Shown: positions 9,172 to 20,789 of the stretch, piece after piece
Layout of the letters: each line of letters begins with the position of its first letter
Position numbering within the stretch: position 1 is the stretch's first letter
Assembly: GCF_040869045.1 (NCBI RefSeq)
Contig: NC_090320.1
Coordinates: forward strand, 146,652,941-146,716,940
Length of the DNA stretch: 64,000 bases
Reading direction: 5' to 3'
From: Eurosta solidaginis
Lineage: Eukaryota > Arthropoda > Insecta > Diptera > Tephritidae
Notes under the pieces: model-generated
Told to the model about the DNA's origin: nothing
What the model saw: only the letters and a program-made list of their open reading frames with translations
Database searches by the model: none
Made by a program: the position numbers and the translations under genes

Positions 9172-9590
9172 CAATTGTTTTTGTTTTTATCGGCCTATTG
9201 ATAAAGGTTCGAATCGAACTCAAGGTCAGAAAAATAATTTTTTCAAATGATAATCATTGTTATTTTTTAATTTTTCTATAATTGAAAAATTGTAGTTTGT
9301 TTTTGGAATAGTAAGTAGAAAAATTTTCAGACAACCTGCCATAGCTGTGCAGATAGATCCATTTGGAAGGGTGCTAACCCTTCATCATCAGTACGCTTTA
9401 GGCACGCTGCGCTAACCATTTAGCTATACAGCGGTGGTTTGTTTGACTGATAAATTGCTACTTCTGTTCATTCTTACCAGCTATATTTAATCAGCGTTAC
9501 GCCATCTGTTGCAAATCACTGATAATGCTGTATTTGTTTTTGTAAATTACTTTGTTTGACATTCCCAAGTGCTCTTGGTTTATTATACCT
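9172..9590 (+). repeat. Foldback-family repeat, copy 1 (full-type, non-palindromic)
   Basis: About 415 bp beginning CAATTGTTTTTGTTTTTATC, with a GGTTCGAATCG motif (9210), an inverted tRNA box-A-like stretch (GCTAACCATTTAGCTATAC, about 9410) and the end GCTCTTGGTTTAT. The same full-type sequence lies reversed at 14640-15014. Copies 2 and 4 are palindromic derivatives. Confidence 0.75.
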
Positions 9591-10310
9591 TTCACGAAAA
9601 TGAAATGGTATATTAACTTTGGCACGAATCTCAAAATTGTAAGTCCTTAAAGAAAAATAGATAGACCCACCATTAAGCATACCGAAATAATCAGGATGAA
9701 GAGCTGAGTTGATTTAGCCATGTCCGTCTGTCCGTCTGTCTGTTTGTATGCAAACTAGTTCCTCAATTTTTGAGATATCTTGATAAAATTTGGTGAGCGG
9801 GTGTATTTAGGTGTCCGATTAGACATTTGTCGGAACCGGCCGGATCGGACCACTACAGCATATATCCTCCATACCACCGATTTTTCAGAAAAAGGGGATC
9901 TTTGTCATATCTTCCTCAATTGAAGCTTCAAACTTCACCGTATGCTTTCGTATATTGCGAGTATTGTTGTATAAAAAAATGGATGAGCTCGGTCGTATAT
10001 ATAGTATATATCCCCCACAACCGATTGTTCAGATAAGAAACTTTTCATAATTACTGCCCCATTTTAATTTGAAGCATCTAATTTCAACGAATGCTTAGAT
10101 ATATAGCATATATTGTTGTCTGAATAAATCATAGAGTTCGGTGGTATATATGGTATATATCTCATACAACCCATTGTTCAGATAAGAAACTTTTCGCAAT
10201 ATCTGCCCCATTTTAACAGCTATCAGCTTCAAATTTCACCAATTGCTTACATATATAGCATATATTGTTGTGTTAAAAAATCATAGAGATCGGTGGTATA
10301 TATATTATAT
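9591..10310 (+). repeat. Dispersed repeat DR-B with ~150 bp internal units
   Basis: Starts near TATACCTTTCACGAAAATG, then a CCGTCTGTCCGTCTGTC-type microsatellite (9724-9745). From about 9890 it holds about three ~150 bp units, each with CAGATAAGAAACTTTTC and ATATATAGCATATATTGTTG. It is interrupted by the solo LTR at 10311. The layout resembles DR-A but the sequence differs. No convincing protein: the 69-codon frame at 9827-10036 lies in the tandem units. Confidence 0.7.
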
Positions 10311-10828
10311 TGTAACGAGTATTAGCAGCACTAAGGGATACTATCATCTCTAAGCCGATGCTAAGCAGTGACTTCTATGCACATAAATAATTCAATCGTC
10401 ATGTCTATACATATGTACGTACACGCAGCGGAGAAGAGACGCACAAACACATGCAGGTATCTTATCTGAGATGCTGCCCAAAAGATGCAATTATAATTGT
10501 GGAAGTGTCGCTCACAAATTCACGCGCATATGAGAATCTATACACGTGCATCTGTAGTTATAATTATATAGCAGTAACTAAGTAAATTCTGGAAGAGCCT
10601 AAAAGTATGCAAACGAGAAATCATGGAGTATACAAGGCAGCAACAGTAGAGGCACGACAATCAGTTTGATTTAAGACGCCATCTGGCGAGCAATAGTAGT
10701 GTTATTCTGAAGTACTTTAATAAAGGCCATTTTTCATTATTGAATAGTGGAGTTATTTATTCAACATTTTAGTGATTCGAACGTTAGCAGAAGGTTGCAA
10801 ATAAGGGAATTGCAGTAAATTCGTTACA
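10311..10828 (+). mobile_element. Solo LTR of the gypsy C family
   Basis: 518 bp, TGTAACGAG at the start and CGTTACA at the end, flanked by ATAT at 10307-10310 and 10829-10832. It is the reverse complement of the LTRs of gypsy C (22502-23048 and 27914-28463), sharing ACGTACACGCAGCGGAGAAG and the ACTTTAATAAAGGCCATTTT segment. A lone LTR with an intact 4 bp duplication is the usual product of LTR-LTR recombination. Confidence 0.93.
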
Positions 10829-10896
10829 ATATACTCCATATAAACTCTCATTTTTGCCACTTTTCATCCTCACACGAAGTAGATACCTACCTATTT
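10829..10896. other. Short spacer between solo LTR and DR-A copy 1
   Basis: Continuation of the repeat that received the LTR. It shares CTTTTCATCCTCACACGAAG with 15372-15392, upstream of DR-A copy 2. Confidence 0.5.
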
Positions 10897-13800
10897 TTAT
10901 ACTCAGTTGATCAGAGCTCACAGAGTATATTAACTTTAATTGGATAACGGTTGGTTGTACAGGTATAAAGGAATCGAGATAGATATAGACTTCCATATAT
11001 CAAAATCATCAGTATCGATAAAAAATTCGATTGAGGCATGTCCGTCCGTCCGTCCGTCCGTGAACACGATAACTTGAGTAAATTTTGAGGTATCTTGATG
11101 AAATTTGGTATGTAGGTTCCTGGGAATTCATCTCAGATCGCTATTTAAAATTAACGATATCGGACTATAACCACGCCCGATATCGAATATTTCGAAAAAT
11201 CGAAAAAGTGCGATAATTCATTACCAAATACGGATAAAGCGATGAGGTGAGTAGGTAGGTGAGTTGAATTTATGACGCAGAATAGAAAACTAGTAAAATT
11301 TTGGACAATGGGTGTGGCACCGCCCACTTTTAAAAGAAGGTAATTTAGAAGTTTTGCAAGCTGTAATTTGGCAGTCGTTGAAGATATCATGATGAAATTT
11401 GGCAAGAACGTTACTCTTATTACATATGCATGCTTAATAAAAATTAGAAAAATCGGAGAATGACCACGCCCACTTTAAAAAAAAATTTTTTTAAGTCAAA
11501 TTTTAAAAGAAAAGTTAATATATTTATAGTATATAAGTAAATTATGTCAACATTCAACTCCAGTAATGGTATGGTGCAACAAAATACAAAAATAAAAGAA
11601 ATTTTCAAAATGGGCGTGGCTCCGCCCTTTTTCATTTAAATTGTCTAGGATACTTTTAATGCCATATGTCGAACAAAACATTACCAATCCTTGTGAAATT
11701 TGGTAGAGGCTTAAATTCTAGGACGATAACTGTTTTCTGTGAAAAACGCCGAAATCTTTCGAAGCCACTCCCAGTTTTTATACACAGTCGGCCGTCTGTC
11801 CTTCCGCTCGGCCGTTAACACGATAACTTGAGCAAAAATCCATATATCTTTACTAAACTCAGTTCACGGACTTATCTAAACTCACTTTATATTAGTGTAA
11901 AAAATGGCCTAAATCCGACTATGACCACGCCCACTTTTTCGATATCGCAAATTACTAAAAATGAAAAAAATATCATAATAATATACCAAATACGAAAAAA
12001 GGGATGAAACATGGTAATTGGATTGGTCTATTGACGCAAAATATAACTTTAGAAAAAAACTTTGTAAAATGGATGTGACACCTAACATATTAAGTAGAAG
12101 AAAATGAAAAAGTTTTGCAGGGCGAAATCAAAAGCCCTTGGAATCTTGGAAGGATAACTGTTCGTGGTATTACATATATAAATAAATTAGCGGTACCCGA
12201 AAAATGTAGTTCTGGGTCACCCTGGTCCACATTTTGGTCGATATCTCGAAAACGCCTTCACATATACAACTACCACCACTCCCTTTTAAAATCCACATTA
12301 ATACCTTTAATTTGATACCCATATCGTACAAACACATTATAGAGTCCGCCCTGGTCCACGTTTATGGCGATATCTCGAAAAGGCGTCCAATTATAGATTT
12401 AAGGCCCACTCCCTTTTAAAATACTCATTAACACCTTTCATTTTATACCCATATCATACAAAAAATTCTAGAGTCACCACTGGTCCACCTTTATGGCGAT
12501 ATCTAGAAAAGGCGTCCACCTATATAACTAAGGCCCACGCCCTTTTAAAGTACTCATTAACACCTTTCATTTGATACCCATATTGTTCAAACGCATTCTG
12601 GAGTCACCCCTGGTCAACGTTTTTGGCGATATCCCGAAAAGGCGACCACCCATAGAACTAAGGCCCATTCCCTTTTAAAATACTTATTAGCAGCTTTCGT
12701 TAGATACCCATATTGTACAAGAGCATTCTAGAGTCAACCCTGGTCCACCTTTATAACGATATTCCGAAAAGGCGTCCACCTATAGAACTAAGGCCCACTC
12801 CCTTTTAAAATATTCATTAACACTTTCATTTGCTATCCATATTGTACAAACGCATTCTAGTGTCGCCCCTGGTTCACGTTTATGTTGATATCCCGAAAAG
12901 GCGTCCACGAATAGAACTAAGGCCCATTCCCTTTTAAAATACTTATTAATACCTTTCGTTTGATACCCATATTGTACAAAAGCATTCTACAGTTACCCCT
13001 GGTCCACCTTTATGGCAATATCTTGAAAAGGCGTCCACCTATAGAACTAAGGCCCACGCCCTTTTAACGTACTCATTAACACCTTTCATTTGATACCCAT
13101 ATTATTCAAACGCATTCTGGAGTCACCCCTGTTCAACGTTTATGGCGATATCCCGAAAAGGCGACCACCCATAGAACTAAGGCCCATTCCCTTTTAAAAT
13201 ACTTATTAACAGCTTTCGTTAGATACCCATATTGTACAAGAGCATTCTAGAGTCAACCCTGGTCCACCTTTATAACGATATTCCGAAAAGGCGTCCACCT
13301 ATAGAACTAAGGCCCACTCCCTTTTAAAATATTCATTAACACTTTCATTTGATACCCATATTGTACAAACAAATTCTAGAGTCACCCATGGTCCGCCTTT
13401 ATGGCGAAAACTCGAAAAGGCGTCCACCTATAGAACTAAGGCCCACGCCCTTTTAAAATACCCATTAACACCTTTCATTTGATACCCATATCGTACAGAC
13501 AAATTCTAGAGTCACCCCTGGTCCACCTTTATGGCGATATCTCGAAAAGGCGTCCACCTATAGAACTTAGGTCCACTCCCTTTTAAAATACTCATTAACA
13601 CCTTTCATTTGATACCCATATCGTACAAACAAATTCTAGAGTCACCCCTGGTCCACCTTTATGGCGATATCTCGAAAAGGCGCCCTCCTATAGAACTTAG
13701 GCTCACTCCCTTTTAAAATACTCATTAACACTTTCATTTGATACCCATGTCGTACAAACGAATTCTAGAAACAGCCCTGGTCCACCGTTATGGCGATATC

Positions 13801-14010
13801 CCTAAATGGCATCCATCTATAGAACTATGGCCCACTTCCTCTTAAAATACTCTTTAATACCTTCCATTTGATACACATGTCATACAAACACATTCCAGGG
13901 TTACCCTATGTTCATTTTACTACGAGTTGAATTTCCCTTATTTTGTCTCCATAGCTCTCAACTGAGTATGTAATGTTCGGTTACACCCGAACTTAGCCTT
14001 CCTTACTTGT
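10897..14010 (+). mobile_element. Dispersed repeat DR-A, copy 1
   Basis: About 3.1 kb. Ends are inverted: ATACTCAGTTGA near 10900 and TCAACTGAGTAT near 13957-13968. Inside are an imperfect CCGTCCGTCCGTCCGT run (11041-11060), repeated CCACGCCCACTTT motifs and a ~130 bp minisatellite. Near the 3' end GTTCGGTTACACCCGAAC (13975-13992) can form a hairpin. No transposase or RT is visible. It looks like a non-autonomous DNA element, but the class is not settled; the 3' hairpin recalls rolling-circle elements, the inverted ends a TIR element. Confidence 0.7.
12210..13905 (+). repeat. ~130 bp minisatellite within DR-A copy 1
   Basis: About thirteen head-to-tail units with the markers GAGTCACCCCTGGTCCACC, GGCGATATCTCGAAAAGGCG, TATAGAACTAAGGCCCAC and TTTGATACCCATAT. 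Spacing of the GAGTCA marker is about 130 bp (for example 12471, 12601, 12731). Some units share private variants two units apart (GAGCATTCTAGAGTCAACCC at 12721 and 13240), suggesting that blocks of units were duplicated. Confidence 0.9.
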
Positions 14011-14179
14011 TTTATTTTATATTTATCTTAAAAATCGTTTAGGTATGTACATCTGTTCACTATATATTTCTTATCTTATACAGCCGGTTACTTGGAGATT
14101 ATGAGATAAGATTATTGTTCAGCCCCCTTCATGAAAGGTATGAAGTCTTCGGAACAGCCGAAGATAGTCCTTACTTGTT
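14011..14179 (+). repeat. Tail segment repeated at 18113-18280
   Basis: About 170 bp after DR-A copy 1 (TTTATATTTATCTTAAAAATC through GAAGATAGTCCTTACTTGTT), recurring almost unchanged after DR-A copy 2. It marks the tandem block duplication. Confidence 0.8.
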
Positions 14180-14635
14180 AACAATTGTTTTTGTTTTTAT
14201 CGGTGTATTGATAAATGATACAAGGTTCGATTCGAGCTCAAGGCCAGAACAATAATTTTTTCAAATGATAACTATTGTTATTTTTTAATTTTTCTATAAT
14301 TGAAAAATTGTACTTTGTTTTTGGAATAGTAAGTAGAAAATTTTTCAGGCAACCTGCCATAGCTGCGCAGATAGGTCCATTTCGAAGGGTGCTAAGCCTT
14401 CATCATCACTACGCTTTAGGCACATTGCGCTAACCATTTAGCCATACAGCGGTGGTTTGTTTGACTGATAAATTGCTACTTACTATTCCAAAAACAAAAT
14501 ACAATTTTTCAATTATAGAAAAATTAAAAAATAACAATAATTATCATTTGAAAAAATTATTTTTTCTGGCCTTGAGCTCGAATCGAACCTTGAATCATTT
14601 ATCAGTAGGCCGATAAAAACAAAAACAATTGTTAA
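14180..14635. repeat. Palindromic foldback repeat, copy 2
   Basis: About 455 bp. The left ~165 bp (CAATTGTTTTTG, then GGTTCGATTCGAGCTC) is the inverse of the right ~165 bp (GAGCTCGAATCGAACC, then CAAAAACAATTG), around a ~120 bp centre with CAACCTGCCATAGCTG. Both tips are TTAACAATTG/CAATTGTTAA. A single strand could fold into a long hairpin. It appears derived from the full-type copy by replacement of one end with an inverted copy of the other. Confidence 0.8.
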
Positions 14636-14639
14636 TAAA

Positions 14640-15014
14640 CCAAGAGCACTTGGGAATGTCAAACAAAGTAATTGATAAAAACAAATCCAGCATTATCAGT
14701 GATTTGCAAAAGATGGCGCAACGCTGATTAAATATAGCTGGTAAGAAGGAATAGAAGTAGCAATTTATCAGTCAAACAAACCACCGCTGTATAGCTAAAT
14801 GGTTAGCGCAGCGTGCCTAAATTGTACTGATGATGAAGGATTAGCCCCTTCGAAATGGATCTATCTGCGCAGCTATGGCAGGTTGTCCGAAAAATTTTCT
14901 ACTTACTATTCCAAAAACAAAATACAATTTTTCCATTAAAGAAAAATTAAAAAAATAACAATAATTATAATTTGAAAAAATTATTGTTCTGGCCTTGAGC
15001 TCGAATCGAACCTT
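14640..15014 (-). repeat. Foldback-family repeat, copy 3 (full-type, reversed)
   Basis: Reverse complement of the 9172-9590 type: begins AAACCAAGAGCACTTGGG and ends with CTCGAATCGAACCTTGA. The plus strand holds a clear tRNA box-A-like TAGCTAAATGGTTAGCGC (14796-14813) and a weak box-B-like CCCTTCGAAATGG about 45 bp later, hinting at a tRNA-derived origin. Confidence 0.7.
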
Positions 15015-15407
15015 GAAAATATTGTCCAATTTACTTACATTTTTAACACATCTGCACCGTGCGACGTGGAACTGTATACAGTCTGTTTGTAAGTAAGTGC
15101 TTGTATAAGCGAGCGCAGTTTACAGCATTGTTTACTATATAGTTCGGCAGCTTAAATTGAGGTTATGTTGCGAATAGAGTGGAAGGCACTCGAAGACCGT
15201 GAAAAAAGGCACTCGAATGAGGTACAATGAACCCCATATAAAATCTCATTTTTGCCCCTTTTTTACGGCTTGAAGCTTCAAATTTCATCAAATACGTACG
15301 TTTACGTCATATATTGTTGAAATGCGTAATTCGCAGTAATAGTTTTTACACGCAGACCACAAAAAGTGAAACTTTTCATCCTCACACGAAGTGGATACCT
15401 ACCTATT
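15015..15407. other. Mixed fragments between foldback copy 3 and DR-A copy 2
   Basis: 15020-15140 repeats part of the PLE1 3' region (GTCTGTTTGTAAGTAAGT). 15140-15230 (TACTATATAGTTCGGCAGC, then GGCACTCGAA) recurs at 19416-19530. 15230-15407 resembles DR-B and DR-A leader sequence. No coding potential. Confidence 0.6.
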
Positions 15408-18112
15408 TTTATACTCAGTTGAGCAGAGCTCACAGAGTATATTAACTTTGATTGGATAACGGTTGGTTGTACAGGTATAAAGGAATCGAGATAGATATAG
15501 ACTTCCATATATCAAAATCATCAGTATCGAAAAAAAATTCGATTGAGCCATGTCCGTCCGTCCGTTAACACGATAATTTGAGTAAATTTTGAGGTATCTT
15601 GATGAAATTTGGTATGTAGGTTCCTGGGCACTCATCTCAGATTGCTATTTAAAATTAACGATATCGGACTATAACCACGCCCACTTTGTCGATATCGAAA
15701 ATTTCGAAAAATCGAAAAAGTGCGATAATTCATTACCAACGCCGTGAAACTTCGTAGGTGAGTTGAACTTATGACGCAGAATAGAAAACTAGTAAAATTT
15801 TTGACAACGGGCGTGGCACCGCCCACTTCTAAAAGAAGGTAATTTAGAAGTCTTGCAAGCTGTAATTTGGCAGTCGTTGAAGATATCATGATGAAATTTG
15901 GCAGGAACGTTACCCTTTGTGTATGTATGCTTAATAAAAATAAGCAAAATAGGAGAATGACCACGCCCACTTTTTAAACAAAATTTTGTAAAGTCAAATT
16001 TTAACAAAAAATTTAATATCTTTACAGTATATAAGTAAATTATGTCAACATTCAACTCCAGTAATGGTATGGTGCAACAAAATATAAAAATAAAAGAAAT
16101 TTTCAAAATGTGTGTGGCTCCGCCCTTTTTCATTTAATTGGTCTAGGATACTTTTAATGCCATATGTAGAACAAAACATTACCAATCCTTGTGAAATTTG
16201 GTAGAGGTTTAGATTCTAGGACGATAACTGTTTTCTGTGAAAAAGGGCGAAATCGGCTGAAGACACGCCCAGTTTTTATACACAGTCGACCGTGTGTCCT
16301 TCCGCTCGGCCGTTAACACGATAACTTGAGCAAAAATCCATATATCTTTACTAAACTCAGTTCACGTACTTATCTAAACTCACTTTATATTAGTGTAAAA
16401 AATGGCCTAAATCCGACTATGACCACGCCCACTTTTTCGATATCGCAAATTACTAAAAATGAAAAAAATATCATAATAATATACCAAATACGAAAAAAGG
16501 GATGAAACATGGTAATTGGATTGGTCTATTGACGCAAAATATAACTTTAGAAAAAAACTTTGTAAAATGGATGTGACACCTACATATTAAGTAGAAGAAA
16601 ATGAAAAAGTTTTGCAGGGCGAAATCAAAAGCCCTTGGAATCTTGGAAGGATAACTGTTCGTGGTATTGCATATATAAATAAATTAGCGGTACCCGAAAG
16701 ATGATGTTCTGGGTCACCCTGGTCCACATTTTGGTCGATATCTCGAAAACGCCTTCACATATACAACTACCAACACTCCCTTTTAAAACCCTCATTAATA
16801 CCTTTAATTTGATACCCATATCGTACAAACACATTATAGAGAGTCACCCCTGGTCTACCTTTATGGCGATATCTCGAAAAGGTGTCCACTTATAGATTTA
16901 AGGCCCACTCGCTTTTAAAATACTCACTAACGCCTTTCATTTGATACCCATATCGTACAAAAAAATTCTAGAGTCACCCCTGGTCCACCTTTATGGCGAT
17001 ATCTCGAAAAGGCGTCCACCTATAGAACTAAGGATCACTCCCTTTTATAATACTCATTAACACTTTTCATTTGATATCCATATTGTACAAACGCATTCTA
17101 GAGTCACCCCTGGTCCACTTTTATGTTGATATCCCGAAAAGGCGTCCACGAATAGAACTAAGGCCCATTCCCTTTTAAAATACTTATTAACACCTTTCTC
17201 TTGATACCCATATTGTACAAAAGCATTCTAGAGTCACCCCTGGTCCACCTTTATGGCAATATCTCGAAAAGGCGTCCACCTATAGAACTAAGGCCCACGC
17301 CCTTATAAAATACTCATTAACACCTTTCATGTGATACCCATATTGTACAAACGCATTCTAGAGTCACCCCTGGTCCACGTTTATGGCGATATCCCGAAAA
17401 GGCGTCCACCCATAGAACTAAGGCCAACTCCCTTTTAAAATACTTATTAACACCTTTCGTTTGATACCCATATTGTACACACGCATTCTAAAGTCACCCC
17501 TGGTCCACGTTTATTGCGATATCTCGAAAAGTCGTCCACCCATAGAACTAAGGCCAACTCCCTTTTAAAATACTCATTAACACCTTTCATTTGATACCCA
17601 TAACGTACAAACAAATTCTATAGTCACCCCTGGTCCACCTTTATGGCGATATCTCGAAAAGGCGTCCACCTATAGAACTTAGGCCCACTCCCTTTTAAAA
17701 TACTCATTAACACCATTCATTTGATACCCATATCGTACAAACAAATTCTAGAGTCACCCCTGGTCCACCTTTATGGCGATATCTCGAAAAGGCGTTCTCC
17801 TATAGAACTTAGGCTCACTCACTTTTAAAATACTCATTAACACTTTCATTTGATACCCATGTCGTACAAACAAATTCTAGAGTCAGCCCTGGTCCACCAT
17901 TATGGCGATAGCCCTAAATGGCGTACATCTATAGAACTATGGCCCACTCCCTCTTAAAATACTCTTTAATACCTTCCATGTCATACAAACACATTCCAGG
18001 GTTACCCTAGGTTCATTTTACTACGAGGTGATTTTCCCTTATTTTGTCTCCATAGCTCTCAACTGAGTATGTAATGTTCGGTTACACCCGAACTTAGCCT
18101 TCCTTACTTGTT
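15408..18112 (+). mobile_element. Dispersed repeat DR-A, copy 2
   Basis: Same order as copy 1: ATACTCAGTTGAGCAGAGCTC at the left (15411), a shorter CCGTCCGTCCGT run, CCACGCCCACTTT motifs, minisatellite, TCAACTGAGTAT and the GTTCGGTTACACCCGAAC hairpin. Open frames inside (15632-16133, minus) are shared with copies 1 and 3 only because the DNA is shared; they show no protein motif. Confidence 0.75.
16715..17995 (+). repeat. ~130 bp minisatellite within DR-A copy 2
   Basis: About ten units of the same type as 12210-13905. The last three units of the two arrays resemble each other more than they resemble internal units, so the arrays probably share ancestry with later gain or loss of units. Confidence 0.88.
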
Positions 18113-18724
18113 TTATTTTATATTTATATTAAAAATCGTTTAGGTATGTACATCTGTTCACTATATATTTCTTATCTTATACAGCCGGATATTTGGAGAT
18201 TATGGGATAAGATTATTTTTCAGCCCCGTTCATGTAAGGTATGAAGCCTTCGGAACAGGCGAAGACAGTCCTTACTTGTTAACAATTGTTTTTGTTTTTA
18301 TCGGCCTATTGATATATGATACAAGGTTCGATTCGAGCACAAGGCCAGAACAATAATTTTTTCAAATGATAACTATTGTTATTTTTTAATTTTTCTATAA
18401 TTGAAAATTTTTATTTTGTTTTTGGAATAGTAAGTAGAAAATTTTTCAGGCAACCTGCCATATCTGCGCACATAGGTCCATTTCGAGGGGTGCTAATCCT
18501 TCATCATCACTACGCTTTAGGCACGTTGCGCTAACCATTTAGCTATACAGCGGTGGTTTGTTTGACTGATAAATTGCTACTTACTATTCCAAAAACAAAA
18601 TACAATTTTTCAATTATAGAAAAATTAAAAAATAACAATAATTATCATTTGAAAAAATTATTTTTCTGGCCTTGAGCTCGAATCGCACCTTAATCATTTA
18701 TCAGTAGGCCGATAAAAACAAAAC
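18113..18724. repeat. Tail segment plus palindromic foldback repeat, copy 4
   Basis: 18113-18280 repeats 14011-14179. 18281-18724 is a second palindromic foldback repeat (CAATTGTTTTTG at 18283, GGTTCGATTCGAGC at 18325, inverse arm from about 18575). Its right tip is decayed (ACACATTGTGC). Confidence 0.8.
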
Positions 18725-20606
18725 ACATTGTGCAATTTGAGTTCGTATTTTCACACAGACACTAACGATGTGCGATCACGATCGTTTGTTTTCGCTTGTC
18801 ACTCACTAAAATCAACAGTGAATGCAAAAGGAAAAGTCCATGCTACTTTTTGGGCACATAATAAAAACAATATGTTGCAATGTTGAAGTGACTTTTAATA
18901 CGTTTTAGTTAGTATTATTAAGTTCCTTTGAACATACATATTAATATTGACAATTGAAATATTAATAATTATTAATAATTAATTAATTATTAATAAATAT
19001 TGACCATTTAATATATGTAACTTTCTATACGTTCTACTTAGTTTTATTAATTTTTATACATTTTTTTTATTGAATAACTTTATGTTTTGAAAATATATAT
19101 TTCTATCTCTACATTTACTTTGTTTTATAGTTCTTTCTTAATGAAAAAGTGTTTTTTAAGTAAATTTTGCATTGAAGAAACACCATACCTTCTTTTATAA
19201 AAAAGATTTATCTGGCTAGCTCGACCTCCAAATTCTTAGTTATATCAATATAATTAAATATTGTTAGGATTATCTTGAAATCAAGTAACCAGAGTCCTTT
19301 TTAACTTCGAACTTCACAGTCCACATTTTCTTTTAGCACACTGTGGAGAGTTGTCACTCAATTTTTACACACACTTATGCAATTGTTTTAGTATTTGTGT
19401 GGCCGGCTCTGGTTTACAGCATTGTTTACTATATAGTTCGGCAGCTTAAATTGAGGTTATGTTGCGAATAGAGTGGAAGGCACTCGAAGGCCGTAAAAAA
19501 AGGCACTCGAATGAAGTGCAATGAAGGAATGATATTCGGAGTTCTTTCAAAATTTACCCAAAATCCTGAATAACAAAAGGGAGTGTAGTTAAGTACGAAA
19601 ATGAAAATATGTAGTTAGGTTTTGCTCCTTTTTTAGCAGTAGATTTTCAATTTAAAAATGTAATATACAAGCCAATGTTCATTCTATTACTTTTTTAGCA
19701 GGAGATTTTCATTTTAAAAATGTAATATATAAACCAATGTTCATTCGATTACTCATTTTATCTATGGGGCTTCGAATATACTTTATAATAACATGATTTT
19801 AATTTTTACGATTTATTCCTCAATGAAAATAAATGAAACAGATCATTAATCGTATTTTTTACTTCTTACTTTATGTTAAAAAATACCTTTGTGTTAAAAA
19901 TAGCAGAACTAAAATCTGAAAGTCATACTAATCTATATATATAATTAAAATTAATGTCCGTTTGTGTGAGGCTTATAGAATAAAAAACTATTTTTACGAT
20001 TTATTCCTCAATGAAAATAAATAAAACACGTATAAATGTAGGCATTAATCATGTTTTCTACTTCTTAATTTATGTTAAAAAATAACTCTGTGTTAAAAAT
20101 AGCAGAACTAAAATCCCAATGTCATAGTACTTTTATAAATAAATCGTTCAGTGATTTGTCAAATAAAGTGTCACTTTAAAATAAAGCAAGTTAGAAGTTT
20201 CCCTGCCACAGATAGAACGAAAATTTATTGAGAATTGCACTGCGAACATTGGTCTGTTGTGCCTCCATCAGATTGCGTCGCATTCCAGGAGGATATGTTC
20301 CGCCGTCTCCGCTGATCGATCACGAAATCGACATGAATACAAAATTATGTTTTTTATTTAGTCGAACGGCGATAGACAATCGGTTTTTTTTTCTAAAATG
20401 CAAGAAACTTCAAGAAGAACGTAAGTTTTTAATTATTTGTGTGTTGCTCATGGATTTAAGCAATTAAAGCGCGTGTGTTCAAAATCAGATGTAGCCGCAA
20501 CGCAAGTGCCAAAACGACGCAAAAGTAACCTTAAGCGTCTTGCTTTAAGTGTTATTTATCAATATTAATTAAAAATGTTGGATCTCCTAAAAAGTTGAAC
20601 TTAGGC
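18725..20606. other. No recognised gene; minor repeats
   Basis: Very AT-rich. 19416-19530 repeats 15125-15230. 19605-19755 holds an ~85 bp tandem duplication (CCAATGTTCATTC twice). About 120 bp at 19805-19930 recurs at 19985-20130 (ACGATTTATTCCTCAATG). Between them TATATATATAATTAAAATTA followed by TGTCCGTTTGTGTG resembles the 5' start of some rolling-circle elements, too weak to call. The 79-codon frame at 20228-20467 has no motif. Confidence 0.5.
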
Positions 20607-20730
20607 AAGATACACACGAGGCGTAGCTTCGTAGACGCCTGCAAAATATGGCATGCAGCTAAAATCTCTCTCAGGATTGCTTATGCTGTGCCTAATACGC
20701 GTCTATGAAGCTACGCCTCGTGTCCATCTT
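20607..20730. mobile_element. Small hairpin MITE-like element
   Basis: About 124 bp with 32 bp terminal inverted repeats, 29 of 32 positions matching by eye: both arms contain CACGAGGCGTAGCTTC and end AGACGC, around a ~60 bp centre. The left arm is 20607-20638, the right 20699-20730. No clear target duplication. It is called by structure only. Confidence 0.65.
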
Positions 20731-20789
20731 CTCTTAGATTATATTTCAAAGAAAAAATTTTTATTTAATAATTTGGAAATTTTTTTTTC

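Noticed and set aside
12210..13905. Regular repeats that might suggest a CRISPR array
   Set aside because: Units are contiguous ~130 bp tandem repeats without unique spacers, in an animal genome; it is a minisatellite.
15632..16133. Overlapping minus-strand frames of 112 and 114 codons
   Set aside because: They belong to the DR-A repeat and are broken differently in copies 1 and 3.
19925..19990. Possible 5' end of a Helitron (TATATATATAATTAAAATTA)
   Set aside because: No matching 3' hairpin and CTRR end was found; the flanking ~120 bp direct repeats do not fit either.
20228..20467. 79-codon plus-strand frame
   Set aside because: No motif, AT-rich end, no second copy; not enough support.
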